From assembly GCA_031310005.1 (NCBI GenBank), contig CM062387.1:2170001-2234000 (forward strand): a stretch of DNA of 64,000 bases, written 5' to 3'. The notes below the pieces were generated by a model. The model saw only the letters and a program-made list of their open reading frames with translations. It did no database searches and was not told the origin of the DNA. Position 1 is the first letter of the stretch. Each line of letters opens with the position of its first letter. Shown here piece by piece: positions 52,820-64,000 of this stretch. The position numbers and the translations under genes are program-made. This DNA comes from Dactylellina haptotyla (Eukaryota > Ascomycota > Orbiliomycetes > Orbiliales > Orbiliaceae).

Positions 52820-54565
52820 ATGAATTCGACATTTATAGTACAGCAGGCCAGAGCGAGGGGGCAGGCTTTTCGAGAACATAATGACGGCAGTTCAGCATTC
52901 ATGATGGCACAAGCACGGTCGAGAATATCTGTCCAGTCAAGATCGAGCAGAGGAAGCGTCGATTCCGGACAACCAAATCTCAGCGCACCCGGCGTTTGGT
53001 GGGACGAACGAAGAATCATGGAAACCGTTACGGAAGCATTTTTACACAAGTCGATAGGCGACGAATCGTTAAAAGCGAAACTCAACAAACCCATCATGGA
53101 AGGGTTATCGGATACGACATTCGCAGAATGGATCCTATGGAAAGCAAAGCGGTTCTTCTTGATTCTTCTAGAATTAGGAGAAGTTTCAAAGCTTTTCGAC
53201 CTTGTCGAAAGTTCGTGGGACGATACGGATTTACCATTGGATTCCGACCAAATTTCTAGGCTCGGGTTGAAGGATGTATCTGCGGAAAAGAGGTTCTTGA
53301 GAAGGCAGTACGCATTTTTAGTACGAGATCTCGACAAAGGTACACACATCAACTACGACAATCACGAGACAGTACCCATCGAACCACTCAAGACCGGATT
53401 AAGTGTCGGCATGAACTCCAGCGATAAATTTGTCTTTCCCAGAACGCAGCAGGTTGTAATCCGCAAAACAATGCACCTAAGCGACAAGTTCAAGGAAGAA
53501 GAGTACCAAGAAACTCTCCAATACCTCAAAGAACTCACTCATCACCATATCGTCGGACTTTACGCTTCGTATACCTTTCAAGATGAAGGATTTTTACTGT
53601 TCGCCCCAGCAACAGAGCTTACACTCAAGGCTTTCTTTCAGACTCCACCCACCATCTACAAGTCACTATCTAAAGAAGGCAAACGACGGCAAATGTTTGA
53701 TTGGATGCATTGCCTATCGGATGCCATCACCTTCCTTTACGAAAACGGCATTGTCCACCGAGATATCAGGCCGAAATCTATTTTGATAGATGGCACCACT
53801 ATCTTCCTTGCAGACACAGGGGTGTCTCAAAAGATAGATATCGGTAACAAACCAGCAACTTCACTCGAAAAGCCAAATTATGAATACGCAGCTCCTGAGA
53901 TTTACAGGAGAAGCTTCACGCGGCAAGAGAGTGTTAGAAATGTTATCTATTCCGGCCGCGCAATCTCAAGACGAGGATCACACGACTCCACGGCGACTTC
54001 AACATTGGCGGACATGCACGTTGTCGATTGGGTGCAGTCCACCGAAGCCGAGATAAAGCGGAGCGATATATTCTCTCTTGCATGCGTTTTCCTAGAAATT
54101 GTCACCTTCATTCAGGGCAAACACTCCATGAAGGACTTTGCCTCCCACCGAGCGGCGAAGAACAGACGGGGTGCAAGAGGCGCCAGGGGCGCACTTGCAG
54201 ACCAGTCCTTCCATGCGAATCTCGAACAAGTATCCACTTGGATCGCCATGATAACTAAGGAAGCCGACCGCAAGAACGATAACAACATCAAACGAGCAGC
54301 GAGCCTGTGCTCCGAAATGATGTTCAAGGAACCCATGCAGCGCCCGGAACCCTGGGTTATCAGAGACAGATTATTCGTCATGGCCGAGGAAGAGTGCAAC
54401 CCCAACATCCCACACTGTGGGACAGCGAACTATCGGACTGATAGGATCTTTAGTTTTGGAGATTGGGGGAGCACGATGGACGAGATTCTGCATACACCGG
54501 TGACGGACTATGGAGGTAGCCCGGGTAAAGCATCTGGATTTGGTTGGTTCAACGCGGATAAATGA
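52820..54565 (+). CDS. Protein-kinase-like protein with degenerate catalytic motifs
   Basis: A single exon codes 581 residues. The N-terminal ~200 residues form a helical region without recognised domain (WDERRIMETVTEAFL, FAEWILWKAKRFFLILLELGE), with an early Ser/Arg-rich stretch. A kinase fold follows with a lysine in VVIRK (Lys216), HRDIRPKS (His313-Asp315), DTG (332-334) in place of DFG, and YAAPE in the activation segment. The Asn of HRDxxxxN is Ser320. Catalytic Asp and Lys remain, but loss of the Mg-binding Asn and the changed DFG suggest weak or no activity, so pseudokinase is a fair working view. No glycine-rich loop is clear. A RRGARGARGA basic stretch lies in the C-lobe insert. Function and partners are unknown. 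Confidence 0.85.
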   Translation: MNSTFIVQQARARGQAFREHNDGSSAFMMAQARSRISVQSRSSRGSVDSGQPNLSAPGVWWDERRIMETVTEAFLHKSIGDESLKAKLNKPIMEGLSDTTFAEWILWKAKRFFLILLELGEVSKLFDLVESSWDDTDLPLDSDQISRLGLKDVSAEKRFLRRQYAFLVRDLDKGTHINYDNHETVPIEPLKTGLSVGMNSSDKFVFPRTQQVVIRKTMHLSDKFKEEEYQETLQYLKELTHHHIVGLYASYTFQDEGFLLFAPATELTLKAFFQTPPTIYKSLSKEGKRRQMFDWMHCLSDAITFLYENGIVHRDIRPKSILIDGTTIFLADTGVSQKIDIGNKPATSLEKPNYEYAAPEIYRRSFTRQESVRNVIYSGRAISRRGSHDSTATSTLADMHVVDWVQSTEAEIKRSDIFSLACVFLEIVTFIQGKHSMKDFASHRAAKNRRGARGARGALADQSFHANLEQVSTWIAMITKEADRKNDNNIKRAASLCSEMMFKEPMQRPEPWVIRDRLFVMAEEECNPNIPHCGTANYRTDRIFSFGDWGSTMDEILHTPVTDYGGSPGKASGFGWFNADK

Positions 54566-56532
54566 TGAAAGAGATAGGGTATACCCTGGGGGAACTTGTT
54601 CTTTTCATTCGGATATGCCAGGATAGTGGGGCTGGAATACCGCGTTTGAATACGTCGGCGAAGACGAGGCCTGGACGCTTATATGCAATTAGACGACGGC
54701 TGTTTTCTTCCTGCAGATCGGCTCATCTACTTCGTATCACGGACTTAGTGGTTCAGAAAAGGTTCACATAGCCATTCCGGACGAATAAGCCATATATATT
54801 CTCGAAAAGATACCAGGTCGACAACCAGACTCGACAGCCTGCATATGCACCCAGCCCTGGCCACAGATATCCGCCTTCCAGAAGAAATATCGCGCAGACT
54901 AGGCGCATGAAATAGAATTTAAAAGTCTATTCTTTTGCTCCATTTCTTTGTATTTCCTTTTTCTTCTTCCCTTTTCCGTTCTCTCTTTGCTTGATATCTG
55001 CTTTTTCTTCCTTGTTGGGGTACATAATTTTTCTTTGGAGGCGTTGACATCTTGGAAGCGAGAGCCATTGCGTTTTGGAAATTCCTGGGAACTGGGTTGC
55101 AATCTGTGGGCTTTTGCTTGGAATATATTATTTGGGGGTTTCCTTTCTTTTTTTCTCCTCTCCTATTCCCTTGTCTTGTTAGATAGAAATTATTCTGGTC
55201 GGCGTCCACGCCCTCATTCCAGAGATATGCTAGCCACGCCACACGTGCGCACCATGTCTTTCCATTCACCCCTTCTCGCAGAAGTGCGATGTCTCGTGGA
55301 TAGCCGAAACACTTAGTTGGAATTCGAACAGCAAATCTAAACTTTTATTGGTCTTCATAATTTTACCAGCCATACCAAATAGAACACTCTCACCAGGGTT
55401 TAGGACTTCTAAACACGGATATGAATATCGTGTGAACCAGACTCCAGTTGGCAGCTGGCTGTTCTCGACAGCGAGTTCTTGAATTCGATTTGCGGGAAGC
55501 TTTGGTCACCAAGAAACGCCACACTAACTTATTTCAAAACGCGGCTCGGAGCGAAGCCAACAACTTGTTCCGTGACCCACTCGAACGGCGACTGTTAGCC
55601 CAGTAACTTTTTTTTTGGACTCATTTTCCAAATCTGAACGGAATAGAAATATAGAGTTACACCCCCACGTGAAGATAAGATTGCATTCCATTGTCGTCTG
55701 CGAAAATACCCAATTTGTCTACGCGTCGTTCGACATTTTTTTTTTGTTGAGGTTGATATTTATAACCTAGCTGTGATGATCGATGTCTTCTAGAGGCGGC
55801 GAATGTTCCACGCCGGCGAGCAATCAGGTGTGGATAACTCGAACTGCGCCCAGTTTCAACCTAGTCTTTGATACTTTATAGGAGAGTAGTCTCGGGCGAG
55901 AAGTTGATGAGTCGTGTCGTCCCGTAGTCGAATGCTCGTCGTAAAGTTAATCGATTCTCACCCTGCAAATAAGCGAGCATCCGTGAATGCGGCCGCATAC
56001 CTAGCCGAATGTTCCAGAGCTAGCCTGGACGGCTGGTTACCTCACCCAGAGGCCAACCAGGGTTCAACCTTCAGTAAAAACTCTACCATAGAGAGATGTT
56101 TTTCTTGACAACATCCTAATGGGGCTCGAAGGCCTCCAAAATAGGCAATATTCGTCTACGGGACCAGCATCATATTACACATGATGTGTTGAAGGCCTGG
56201 CGGATTTGGACCTCGGTTGATTCTTTGCAGGTCCGTCGATGTGGGCGATCATGCGATGCTCGTTTACGTACACAGTTCCTGGAAGGTCCCGCTTTTGCTA
56301 GCTTTCCCCGCATTCCAAGAAATGGTAGTGGGTTCAGACTATCAACGACGCGCAAGTAGATTTGTTGTAAGAAGTTGTACAAAAGCGGGGTTGGTATCCT
56401 TCAGGAATCCGTATATAACTGTCCTACAGCGCACGTACGGATGCGCTAGCCCAAATCTAAACATCAAAAAGTATATCGGCATATCTCACCAATCATCGGT
56501 ATTTATACTTTTTGTAGTATTGAAAATAAAAT
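54566..56532. other. Intergenic region of about 2 kb without a supportable gene
   Basis: It contains T-rich and TTCTTT-rich sequence at 54930-55190 and T-runs near 55608 and 55738. Open frames (54948-55316 plus, 54919-55269 minus, 56217-56570 plus) are compositional or lie in the 5' flank of the START-domain gene and have no motifs. Confidence 0.5.
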
Positions 56533-57617
56533 ATGCCGGACCCGCAGCCGCCTTCTCCCGAGGTCTTTGACAAGTACAGCGAGATCACTCATCCAGATGC
56601 TTTCCCGGAGGCCTTGAGTTTACTGAAGTCCCTATTAACGGACTCGACGATAAAGTGGGAATCGAATGGTGACAGGAATGGCGTTGAACTTTATTATTAT
56701 CAACCGGACCCACCTCTCCCCGCGCCGATATGTCGGGGTGTAGGCACATTCCCCGCAGGTTTAACCGCCGAACAAATACTCCCGACTATCCACCAGATTG
56801 CATGCCGCAAGAACTGGGACGAGAGATTCAAGCTTGGTTTCCCACTTCTCCGATACTCTCGAAAGCTCGTCCGATTCTATGCTGTCCAGAAAGGCGTGGG
56901 TGAAGGATGGTTCACTATTGTTAGCCCGAGAGACTTCACAGGCTACAGCGGACACGTCAGAGAAGTTGGAGACGATGGGGTGACAAGAAATTTTTATCTG
57001 CAAACAAGTGCAGAGTTTGAGGATGTCCCGGATGTAGAGGGCTTTGTACGAGGTTGGACGAATTTGGCGGGTTGGGTGCTCGAGGAGAAAGCCGGCGAAC
57101 CGGTGAAATGCTCCTATATAGTAAGGATTTCACTATCACCATCGTTCATTTCATTGAACTGAAAATAGCTAATTTTTGAACATAGGTGAAATTCGATCCG
57201 AAAGGCAGTATTCCCGCAAACCTAGTCGCGCAGGTTGTTAAGGACACGCCAGCGTGTATAGATAAAGTGAGAACGTTTATCGAAAAGAACGGCCTTGTGC
57301 CTTACGTCAACATGCATGACGAATTTCCTGGGCAGCTTAGGCAGGAAGTTCTCATAGGCGAAGAGGCTGAGATCAACCCAGAAAATGGCGAGAAGCTGAA
57401 TGATGCAGGGTTTCAGCTTACATTCAGTTGGTTTGGAGCCGTGGGGAGCTTTGATATCAACTTTGACGAAAAGTGGGAGAATGGCGTTAAGATTGATGTT
57501 GAAGAAGGAACAATAGATGAAGATCTGGAGCTGAAGAGTACAAAAGGGAAGGTTACTGTGACCATTAAAGAGGGAGGTAAGGACAAGAAACTGAAGTTGG
57601 TAGTATCCAAGGCTTAA
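56533..57617 (+). CDS. START-domain (StAR-related lipid transfer-like) protein
   Basis: Two exons (56533-57120, 57186-57617) join without frame loss, giving 339 residues. The order fits the helix-grip START fold: ELYYYQPD (ligand-side strands), CRGVGTFPAGLTAEQIL, RKNWDERFK (the typical KxWDxxF motif), GWFTIVSPRDF, YIVKFDPKGSIPANLV and a long C-terminal helix (about 215-240). A further ~110 residues follow, rich in Glu/Asp/Lys (DEKWENGVKIDVEEGTI) and of unknown fold. START proteins bind sterols, phospholipids or ceramides in a pocket and move them between membranes, or sense them. No signal peptide or membrane span is seen, so a cytosolic place is likely. The ligand cannot be read from sequence. 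Confidence 0.85.
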
Positions 57618-58022
57618 AGCGTAGAATGTTTTGGAGAGGCCTCGAGGTTGCAAGGGCAAGGTTGTATGATTCTTTCCACGGTTTCTATGGATTTATTTAA
57701 GATATCAGTATAAGATCCTATGTGCAAGTTCGCTAGCGTATACAAGACCACTGGCCTACAGGTTGTAATACAAATATTGAAGTTCTCAATGGGACCATTG
57801 CAGAAACATCTATCAGGACGACTCGTATATATATATATATATCTATACTCAGATATATCTAGATATTAGATATCCGTGGCGGGCTCGAGACGGGACGCGT
57901 TGCTGTGTTGTCGGTGTGGTCAAAGTGCGACTCATCCATGCTGATCCGCAACCCGCGCTGGTTTTCGCTCCAATCAAATCAACATCATCGATTGAGGTCT
58001 GCCCATTCGACACCACTTCAAC
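57618..58022. other. Intergenic region with TA-dinucleotide run
   Basis: A TA run (about 57826-57842) and TATC words lie upstream of the Zn2Cys6 gene, perhaps in its promoter. No gene is seen. Confidence 0.55.
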
Positions 58023-60473
58023 ATGGCGAAGCGCAAGCATGACGAGATGAACGATACAACTATCCCGCCGCCGCTAACGACCGCCGCCGCTCACGACGCC
58101 TCGTCTAGCCCTGATCCGAACTCTGCGACCTTTCCGACTCGGTCGAGACCCTTCATCGCGTCCCAAGTAGGCTAATCAATCCGGTACAGCTCATAGACGT
58201 TCTTCACGGACAGAAAATGCGCTGACAATATATATCAACTGCTTAGGCTTGCGATCAATGCCGGAGTAAGAAGACTAAGTGCGATGAGGTATGTATCTAG
58301 GCGGGGGGTCACAATCAAAAACTATACAGAGTGCTAACTAGTAGCATAGGACCGCCCACGTTGTGCGACTTGTGTTCGAAATGGATTAGAATGTCACTAC
58401 GCGGAGGTCAAGCCAACAAAGTATATTAAAAACCCATGGTATTTCTATTTCTTTCAACGGAGTAGTTAATAGAGCCGCCAAAAAAATAGGAAAGACCAGA
58501 CAATCTCCAAAATATATAGTAGTATCTTCCGCCTTGAAAAGAAGATCGAAGATGTTGCTACTCTGATACGCCAGCAGAACGACCCAACTGCAGAAGCGTT
58601 GTATAAACCTCTGGGACATGGAGATATCCCTGTGGACGGTGGCCATAAGAGCCGCCTCTCCATTGCGGACGTCCTGAATAATAGCCCAGATCTTAAAAAG
58701 GCACAGATAAACAATCTATTCACGCCTGTCCCTCAATCAGCAGTGACGCCGCACTTTGCTCAAGAAGCAAAACAAATGTCGTTTTCCGCACACAAAATAC
58801 TCCAGTGGCCGGCAATACAAGCTCTCCTCCCGGATTTTCTACAAGATTCGGAGCTGATAGAAGACTATGCGACAAAGCTAGAGGCAGCACGACCTCCGCT
58901 GCCGTTTGATGTGCCAGCAGCCGGGAAAAACATGTGGCTGGAATCACTTCCCTTATCAGTAATCAGAGGGCTAACGGAGGCCTACTTTAACACGTTTAAT
59001 GCCTCTAACCCGATCCTGGATCGAAGCTATTTCTATTCCGCTACGTTAAGTGTAGCCATGGAGAGTGGTTTCGGATATAATATCGAGAGCTGTGTCCTAC
59101 TGGTAGTGCTCGCTCTAGGATGCCTGGCGGTTACCGCACACAAAGAAGCAGGCTTTCCCTTGTTTCCATTCCAGGGAGACATTGATGAGGACGCATTCGC
59201 TGGGTTTGTTCCACCAGATTGGATTGGCATCACCGAGGAGGAAGAGGGGTTACCGTCCGGCTTGAGGTTTCTCAATGAGCAACGGAAGCGGTTCGGGTTT
59301 CTGATGTGCGGGACAGGGTTAGAATATGTGCAGTGTCATCTCCTAGCTGCTTTATATTATGCGCAGGCGGTTCGGGTTCTTGATCATTGGAATATGATCA
59401 ACAAAGCCGCGGTTGGCTGTTTGATGCTGCTGAACGGGCCCAAAGCCGAGTTAATTAACTGGGATGCATGGGAGAGTGATATGCTAGCCAGGGTCTTCTG
59501 GAATACTCTAATGTTTGAAAGGTTTGTAACCACTAGAACTCTAATTGACGTGAAGGTTCAATATCTAACAGCTCACAGCATTCTAGTCCAAGAGCTTGAT
59601 GTTCCCCCAAGCGGCCTTGCCGACTATGAGGATGTAGTCCCACTCCCCAAATTTCCCTCGTACTCAAGCTCATCATTGCTTGGTACCTCTAGTGGGGTAG
59701 AAGACAATGAATCGAATTACCAATATCATTTTTTAGCACAGGCAGCCCATCGGAAGCTACTAAACCGAGCACGCAATAATGTTTACACTTATGGTATTAC
59801 TTACTTATAACCAAATTGACCAAGCTGCGGCTGCTAACTCGGTGTTTAGAACCCGATATGTCTCAATTCCCGTCTGTTACTCTCTCCCGTGAGCTTCAGC
59901 TCCAACTAGATCTTTGGCGGTCCCATCATCCACAATTCATTCAGCAAGATCCACAAAGCTCACACTCTCCATCCTCCCCGACAAGACTAGCCTCCCATGT
60001 GATGTCAGCGATGTTACACGGTCGGTACTTAGTCGGAAAGCATATTATGCGGCGGCCGTTTATCTATAAAGCGTTGCACACGCCGCAAGAGGAGGCTATC
60101 AGCCCGGATGTTTTAGATGAAGTTCGGTGGTGCCTTGAGGGTGCGTTGGATTGGCCGCAGATAACGGGAGTGTTTGAAAGAGCGAGGACCGCGATCCCGA
60201 TCAAATTTGGGTTTGCCAGCCAGTATGTAGTTATTTCCTCGGACAACCCTTAGTCAGATGCTAATTCGCATTCGGATTAAATATAGGTTTATGGGCCAAC
60301 TGCTTCTCTTCAAGGGGGTGGAGATGTCGTCGAAAGAGGAAGTCAGAGATTGTTTACCAGCTGGCTGGGAGAACTGGGTTAGCAAGTTGTTCGAATATTA
60401 CAAAGAGATGGCGCCAAAAAGTCCCACCTTGGCAAGAGACTTGTATATATTGGAGGCTTTGTATGGACGCTAA
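58023..60473 (+). CDS. Zn2Cys6 transcription factor with fungal-specific TF domain
   Basis: Seven exons (58023-58166, 58247-58288, 58350-58420, 58475-59521, 59579-59793, 59850-60222, 60287-60473) give 692 residues in frame. The zinc cluster ACDQCRSKKTKCDE / DRPRCATCVRNGLECHY (C-x2-C-x6-C-x6-C-x2-C-x6-C) is split by an intron, and a coiled-coil-like dimer helix (FRLEKKIEDVATLIRQQ) follows. The long middle domain has SVIRGLTEAYFNTFNASNPILDRSYF, LEYVQCHLLAALYYAQ and FWNTLMFES-ILVQELDVPPSG, typical of the fungal_trans regulator domain. The first 48 residues are Ala/Pro/Ser-rich. Intron 59522-59578 can be read through, but splicing restores the family's FW...ELDVPPSG spacing. No target genes can be named. 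The TRI12-type transporter downstream is a possible target only by proximity. Confidence 0.9.
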
Positions 60474-61448
60474 GAGCGGGGCCAACACTGAATCGGTATA
60501 TAAGTGGAGCGTTGACTGGGGTCGTGTGACCGAGCTATTGGTACCGAAATCTTGGGCAACACAAGCCAAGAGAACTATTTCCACTAAATTGATGGCGTTC
60601 ATGCGTGAGCTTTGCGGTGAAAGACGCCAGTTTATCTGCTTCTATCAATAGAGCAATTTAAACCAAACAACGATAACACTCTCCCGATCCCTTTCATCCC
60701 GCTGCAATATACGAATCTCGCTCAATATTCACATGGTTTTTGATAGTACTCTGTTTTCCTGCCCTTGTTTCCCTCTCTTTTTTTTGAGCGACAGATCCCG
60801 ACCCCTTCATCGGCCAAAAATTCAGGAATTGGGATGATTTGACCGAGGTTAAGTACGTAATTCAAAACCGCGTGCACGCTAAGCAGAATGCAGACAATGA
60901 TCCGTGCAGCTTGCGGGGAACGTGCACACTTGTGGTTTTTGCGGGGAAACAAGCACCTTGGGCTGCATCAAGCTTTCAATAGTGGTGGATCAGTTGCCGG
61001 TCCCCGCACGTTTTGAGCGACGAGGTTTCCGGGTTTGATTGGAGAGAAGCGAAGAGAGTGAGGCAACACGGCTCGGATGTACCCCGGTGGACAAGAGATC
61101 ACGGTTCAAAATTTCGGATAAGGTGAATAATGCGAGGAGGCAAACTGAAGATTCTCTGTACGCAATGTTATCGTGTGTTATCGTGGAGAGTCAGTCGACT
61201 GCAGCCTCCACTACTGTCTCGACCCACTGCAGAGGTTCTTATAAACAGCGTTTGAAACCTGCAGCTGGCCTAGAACCAAAAAAGCCCTCTTGTGATTTTC
61301 AGGTGCATTGCTTTAGTGGGAACTTGGAATACAAATAGTGTCAACCCGCCCCTTCTCTAGCAACAGTGGAAATCAAAGCTCCCTTTCCTGCAGAGAGCTA
61401 CACCTTTAGTTCAATCAAATTCTGAGCTGATCGCTCCAGTCAATCGCG
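60474..61448. other. Intergenic region between regulator and efflux transporter
   Basis: It holds the 3' flank of the regulator and the transporter promoter. Open frames at 60463-60651 and 61039-61338 show no domain. I see no clear TATA box. Confidence 0.5.
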
Positions 61449-63945
61449 ATGTCGATGTTGGAATCGAAAGAGCCTAAGACCTCGGACGAAGGCCATGTTG
61501 CCATGGACGAGGTCAAGATTACGAATGGCGACGCCGACACTGAGCGCGATGCCGATGGCGAAGACCATTATCATGAGCCACCTGTATGTGTTCCCTTATT
61601 TTTCCACTACAGGAGTCATAAACAGTTCCAGCTAACTTTATGGGACAGATGACATTCAAGCGTTTCATGGCTTTCGTTGGTCTTGCTTTCCTCTGGACGG
61701 GATCTCAGGTATGTATTCATCTATATTCTAGCGCGACAATGGTATACAAACGACTCCTAACCGCAATTTTCTCTACAGATACCTGTTTATCTCTTCGGCG
61801 GGTAAGACTATCCACAGAAACGATATATATACCTAGGTCAGAGCATCAATTAACCAACTCAAATGAAGTATTCCACCTTATATCTATGGCTCCATTGGCG
61901 GTGCAGACCGTTGGATTTGGTTTGTGCTTGCCAACCTGTTGTCGTTGGCCTCCGTCTGTCCATTCGTTGGTAGCTTGAGCGATCTCATCGGTCGAAGAAA
62001 TGTTGCTATGCTCGGAGCTTTGTTCCTTATTATCGGTATGGCAGTTTGCGGAACCGCTCACCAAATGAATATCTTTATTGGTAAGTCCTCAGAGCTCTTG
62101 GATCCTTGGCAACAATAAACAAAGACAGCCAAAGACTAACTTTGAGACCGACAGCTGGAATGGTATATAAACGAACTCGAGATCTCGAAGCTCACGAACG
62201 CTATGTACTAATACTAGACGTAGGCAATTTCAGGTGCAGGTGCTGGGATTTGCGAATTGACGGCTCTGGCCGCTACCTCTGAGCTTGCTCCAACCAGGAA
62301 GCGAGGAAAATACGTTGCCGTCCTCATCTTCACCATCATTCCATTCTGTCCTAGTGTTCTGGTGAGTGATACCCTTTTTAGTAATGCGAGCCTATGAGTT
62401 TTCAAATCTAACACACTGGTATGATAGTGGGCACAACTTATTGCCTATCATTCCACCTGGCGAAACGTGGCATGGCTTTGCCTTGCTTGGGCTGCCATTG
62501 GTTTCATTGCGATTGCAGCCTTCTACTTCCCACCACCAAGACCAAATTCCAGAGGACTATCAAAGAAGGAGATTATAAGCAGAATTGACTTTGTTGGTGG
62601 ATTCTTATCCATTGTGGGATTACTCTTGTTTATGGCAGGACTGCAGGTCAGTAACTGTGTGAATAGTGTGGCTTCCGAACAAGCTTTTCGCTAACGAAAC
62701 GATAGTGGGGTGGATACCAATACCCATGGACATCGGCTCATGTCCTCGCCCCGTTGCTCATTGGCGCCGCATTCTTGGTTGCTTTCACCTTCTGGGAAAT
62801 CTACGGCGCGAAATATCCGATCTTCCCAAGCGAATTGAAAGTTGCACCAAGGATCCTAACCCTTACTTTGATCATTACCGCTATCTCTGGTGCCAACTTC
62901 TTCAGCGTTGTCATGTAAGTGACCTTCTCACGGAACTTTTGTAAAGAAACAGATTTTTGTTGTGTTGTCTGGCCTGCGAGACCAAAAGAAACCAGATTAG
63001 CAAGCTAACAGCGAGAGATAAAGGTTCTGGCCAACCCAAGCGTTCAATGTTTACGGTCACGACCCCGTTGGTGTCGGTGTTCGTGGTATTCCTGTTGGTT
63101 TCGCGATTCTCGTCGGAGCATGCGTTGTTCTATGGCTTCTCTCTGTCTTCAGCGGCCGTAACCGAGAGCTCATGATCGCGTCTTCTGTTATTATGACTGC
63201 AGGTTGCGGTTCCTTAGCCATCGCAACGCCTCACAACTTGAATACACTCTACGGGCTTTTGGTTCTTGCAGGTTTGGGAATTGGCGGCATCGTTGTTCCC
63301 GCCAGTATTATCACTACGATTATCTGCCCAGAAGAATTGATTGCCACAATTGCCGCCTTGACATTAGCCATTCGAGTTTTGGGTGGTGCTGTGGGATATA
63401 CCGTACGTGATTTGATTCTACCCGCTCTTGATTTTTGAGGTGCAAGCACTTGGCTAACATTAAATGCGAACTTCAGATCTATTACAATGTCTTCATTCAG
63501 AAATTTATACCAAATGCGACGAAATATATTGGTTACACCATGTTTACCATGAACATTACCGACCCGCATCTCATCGAGGAAGCCATAGTCCTAACCGGAG
63601 CCAGTTTATTGGAGGGAATTAAGGAGATCCCTGGTGTCGATTCCGAAGCAAAATTTGATGCTATTGTGGCGGCTGGACAACTGGCTTATTCCGAAGTAAG
63701 ATACTATTCCTAGCAGCTATAGAGTCAGGATCCCTTATACTAAACCTAATCATTTAGTCCTATAAATACGTTTACTTGACCAGTATTGCCTTCGGAGGTA
63801 TCTCCATTCTCGCATCCATCTTCCTGGGAGACATCAAGAAGTAAGTGACTATATTTCTACTTCAGCAAGTCGAATTGATTTTAAAACTAACCTGTTAAAT
63901 CCGAATAGATACATGACAGATCGTGTCGCCGTTATTATCCATTAA
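61449..63945 (+). CDS. MFS efflux transporter, TRI12/siderochrome type
   Basis: Twelve exons (61449-61583, 61649-61708, 61779-61801, 61869-62080, 62155-62162, 62224-62361, 62428-62646, 62706-62914, 63024-63402, 63477-63695, 63758-63840, 63909-63945) give 573 residues, and every junction keeps frame. Exon 5 is an 8-nt microexon. The family is recognised from LFGGIPPYIYG, GGADRWIWFVLANLLSLA, GSLSDLIGRRNVA (MFS motif A), AGMAISGAGAGICELTALAATSELAPTRKRG and FWPTQAFNVYG. About 14 spans are expected, with an acidic/His-rich N-terminal cytosolic tail. TRI12-type pumps export trichothecenes in Fusarium; relatives export or import siderophores and other metabolites. No polyketide or peptide synthase is in the window, so the substrate stays open. 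Confidence 0.9.
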
Positions 63946-64000
63946 GTTATGAAATAGCGTTTTTATTGAACTAATGCGTGGTTGATCGAGATGGTAGAGC
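63946..64000. other. 3' flank of the efflux transporter at the window edge
   Basis: These are 55 bases of presumed 3' untranslated sequence. The transporter gene is complete within the window. Confidence 0.5.

Noticed and set aside
52660-53352. 230-codon minus-strand open frame
   Set aside because: It overlaps the start of the kinase-like gene antisense, has no motif, and the sense frame is clearly coding.
59522-59578. Reading straight through as exon in the second Zn2Cys6 gene
   Set aside because: The frame stays open, but a good branch site and CAG acceptor are present. Removing the segment restores the usual FW-x-ELDVPPSG spacing of the family.
61449-63945. Secondary-metabolite cluster around the TRI12-type pump
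   Set aside because: No polyketide synthase, peptide synthetase, terpene cyclase or tailoring P450 was recognised in the window.

Overview
The window looks like nuclear DNA of a filamentous ascomycete (Pezizomycotina; the exact class cannot be read from the sequence). The reasons are short spliceosomal introns (mostly 45-90 nt) with GTRAGT/GTATGT donors, CTAAC/CTGAC branch sites and YAG acceptors, two Zn2Cys6 transcription factors, fungal CorA-like, CIA30, ZIP, TRI12 and Dal5-type families, and an intron-bearing tRNA-Val(AAC). All multi-exon models below were assembled by hand from splice signals plus reading-frame continuity. None has transcript support. No CRISPR array, operon, virus-like element or intact transposon was recognised.

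Layout. 1-11 kb is gene-poor, with only short overlapping open frames. 11-18 kb on the minus strand holds a signal-peptide and single-span membrane protein and a CIA30 (complex I intermediate-associated 30) domain gene. On the plus strand is a CorA-like membrane protein whose 5' join is unresolved, followed by a minus-strand cysteine-rich protein with a hydrophobic tail. 20.5-24.9 kb holds a divergent pair: a small secreted, GPI-anchor-like protein and a ZIP-family zinc/metal transporter. Both carry copies of one C-x2-H-x5-C-x-G-[PA] module, and an intron falls at the same codon and phase in all seven copies. A split tRNA-Val follows. 25.8-33.9 kb is one giant, essentially intronless gene for a ~2,700-residue low-complexity and coiled-coil protein.

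35.6-49.7 kb holds a Dal5-type MFS transporter, two paralogous short-chain dehydrogenases, a Zn2Cys6 regulator, an RpiB-type sugar-phosphate isomerase and a two-domain dihydroxyacetone-type kinase. The dehydrogenase-kinase-isomerase-regulator set matches the parts list of the fungal erythritol/erythrulose catabolic cluster (EYD/EYK/EYI2/EUF in Yarrowia). I infer a polyol or ketose catabolic cluster: polyol to ketose (SDR), phosphorylation (DAK), isomerisation to an aldose phosphate (RpiB).

52.8-64 kb carries a degenerate protein-kinase-like gene, a START-domain lipid-binding protein, a second Zn2Cys6 factor and a 12-exon TRI12-type MFS efflux transporter. The most promising candidate for an undescribed system is the divergent CxxH-module pair at 20.5-24.9 kb, a possible surface metal-capture protein plus its transporter.
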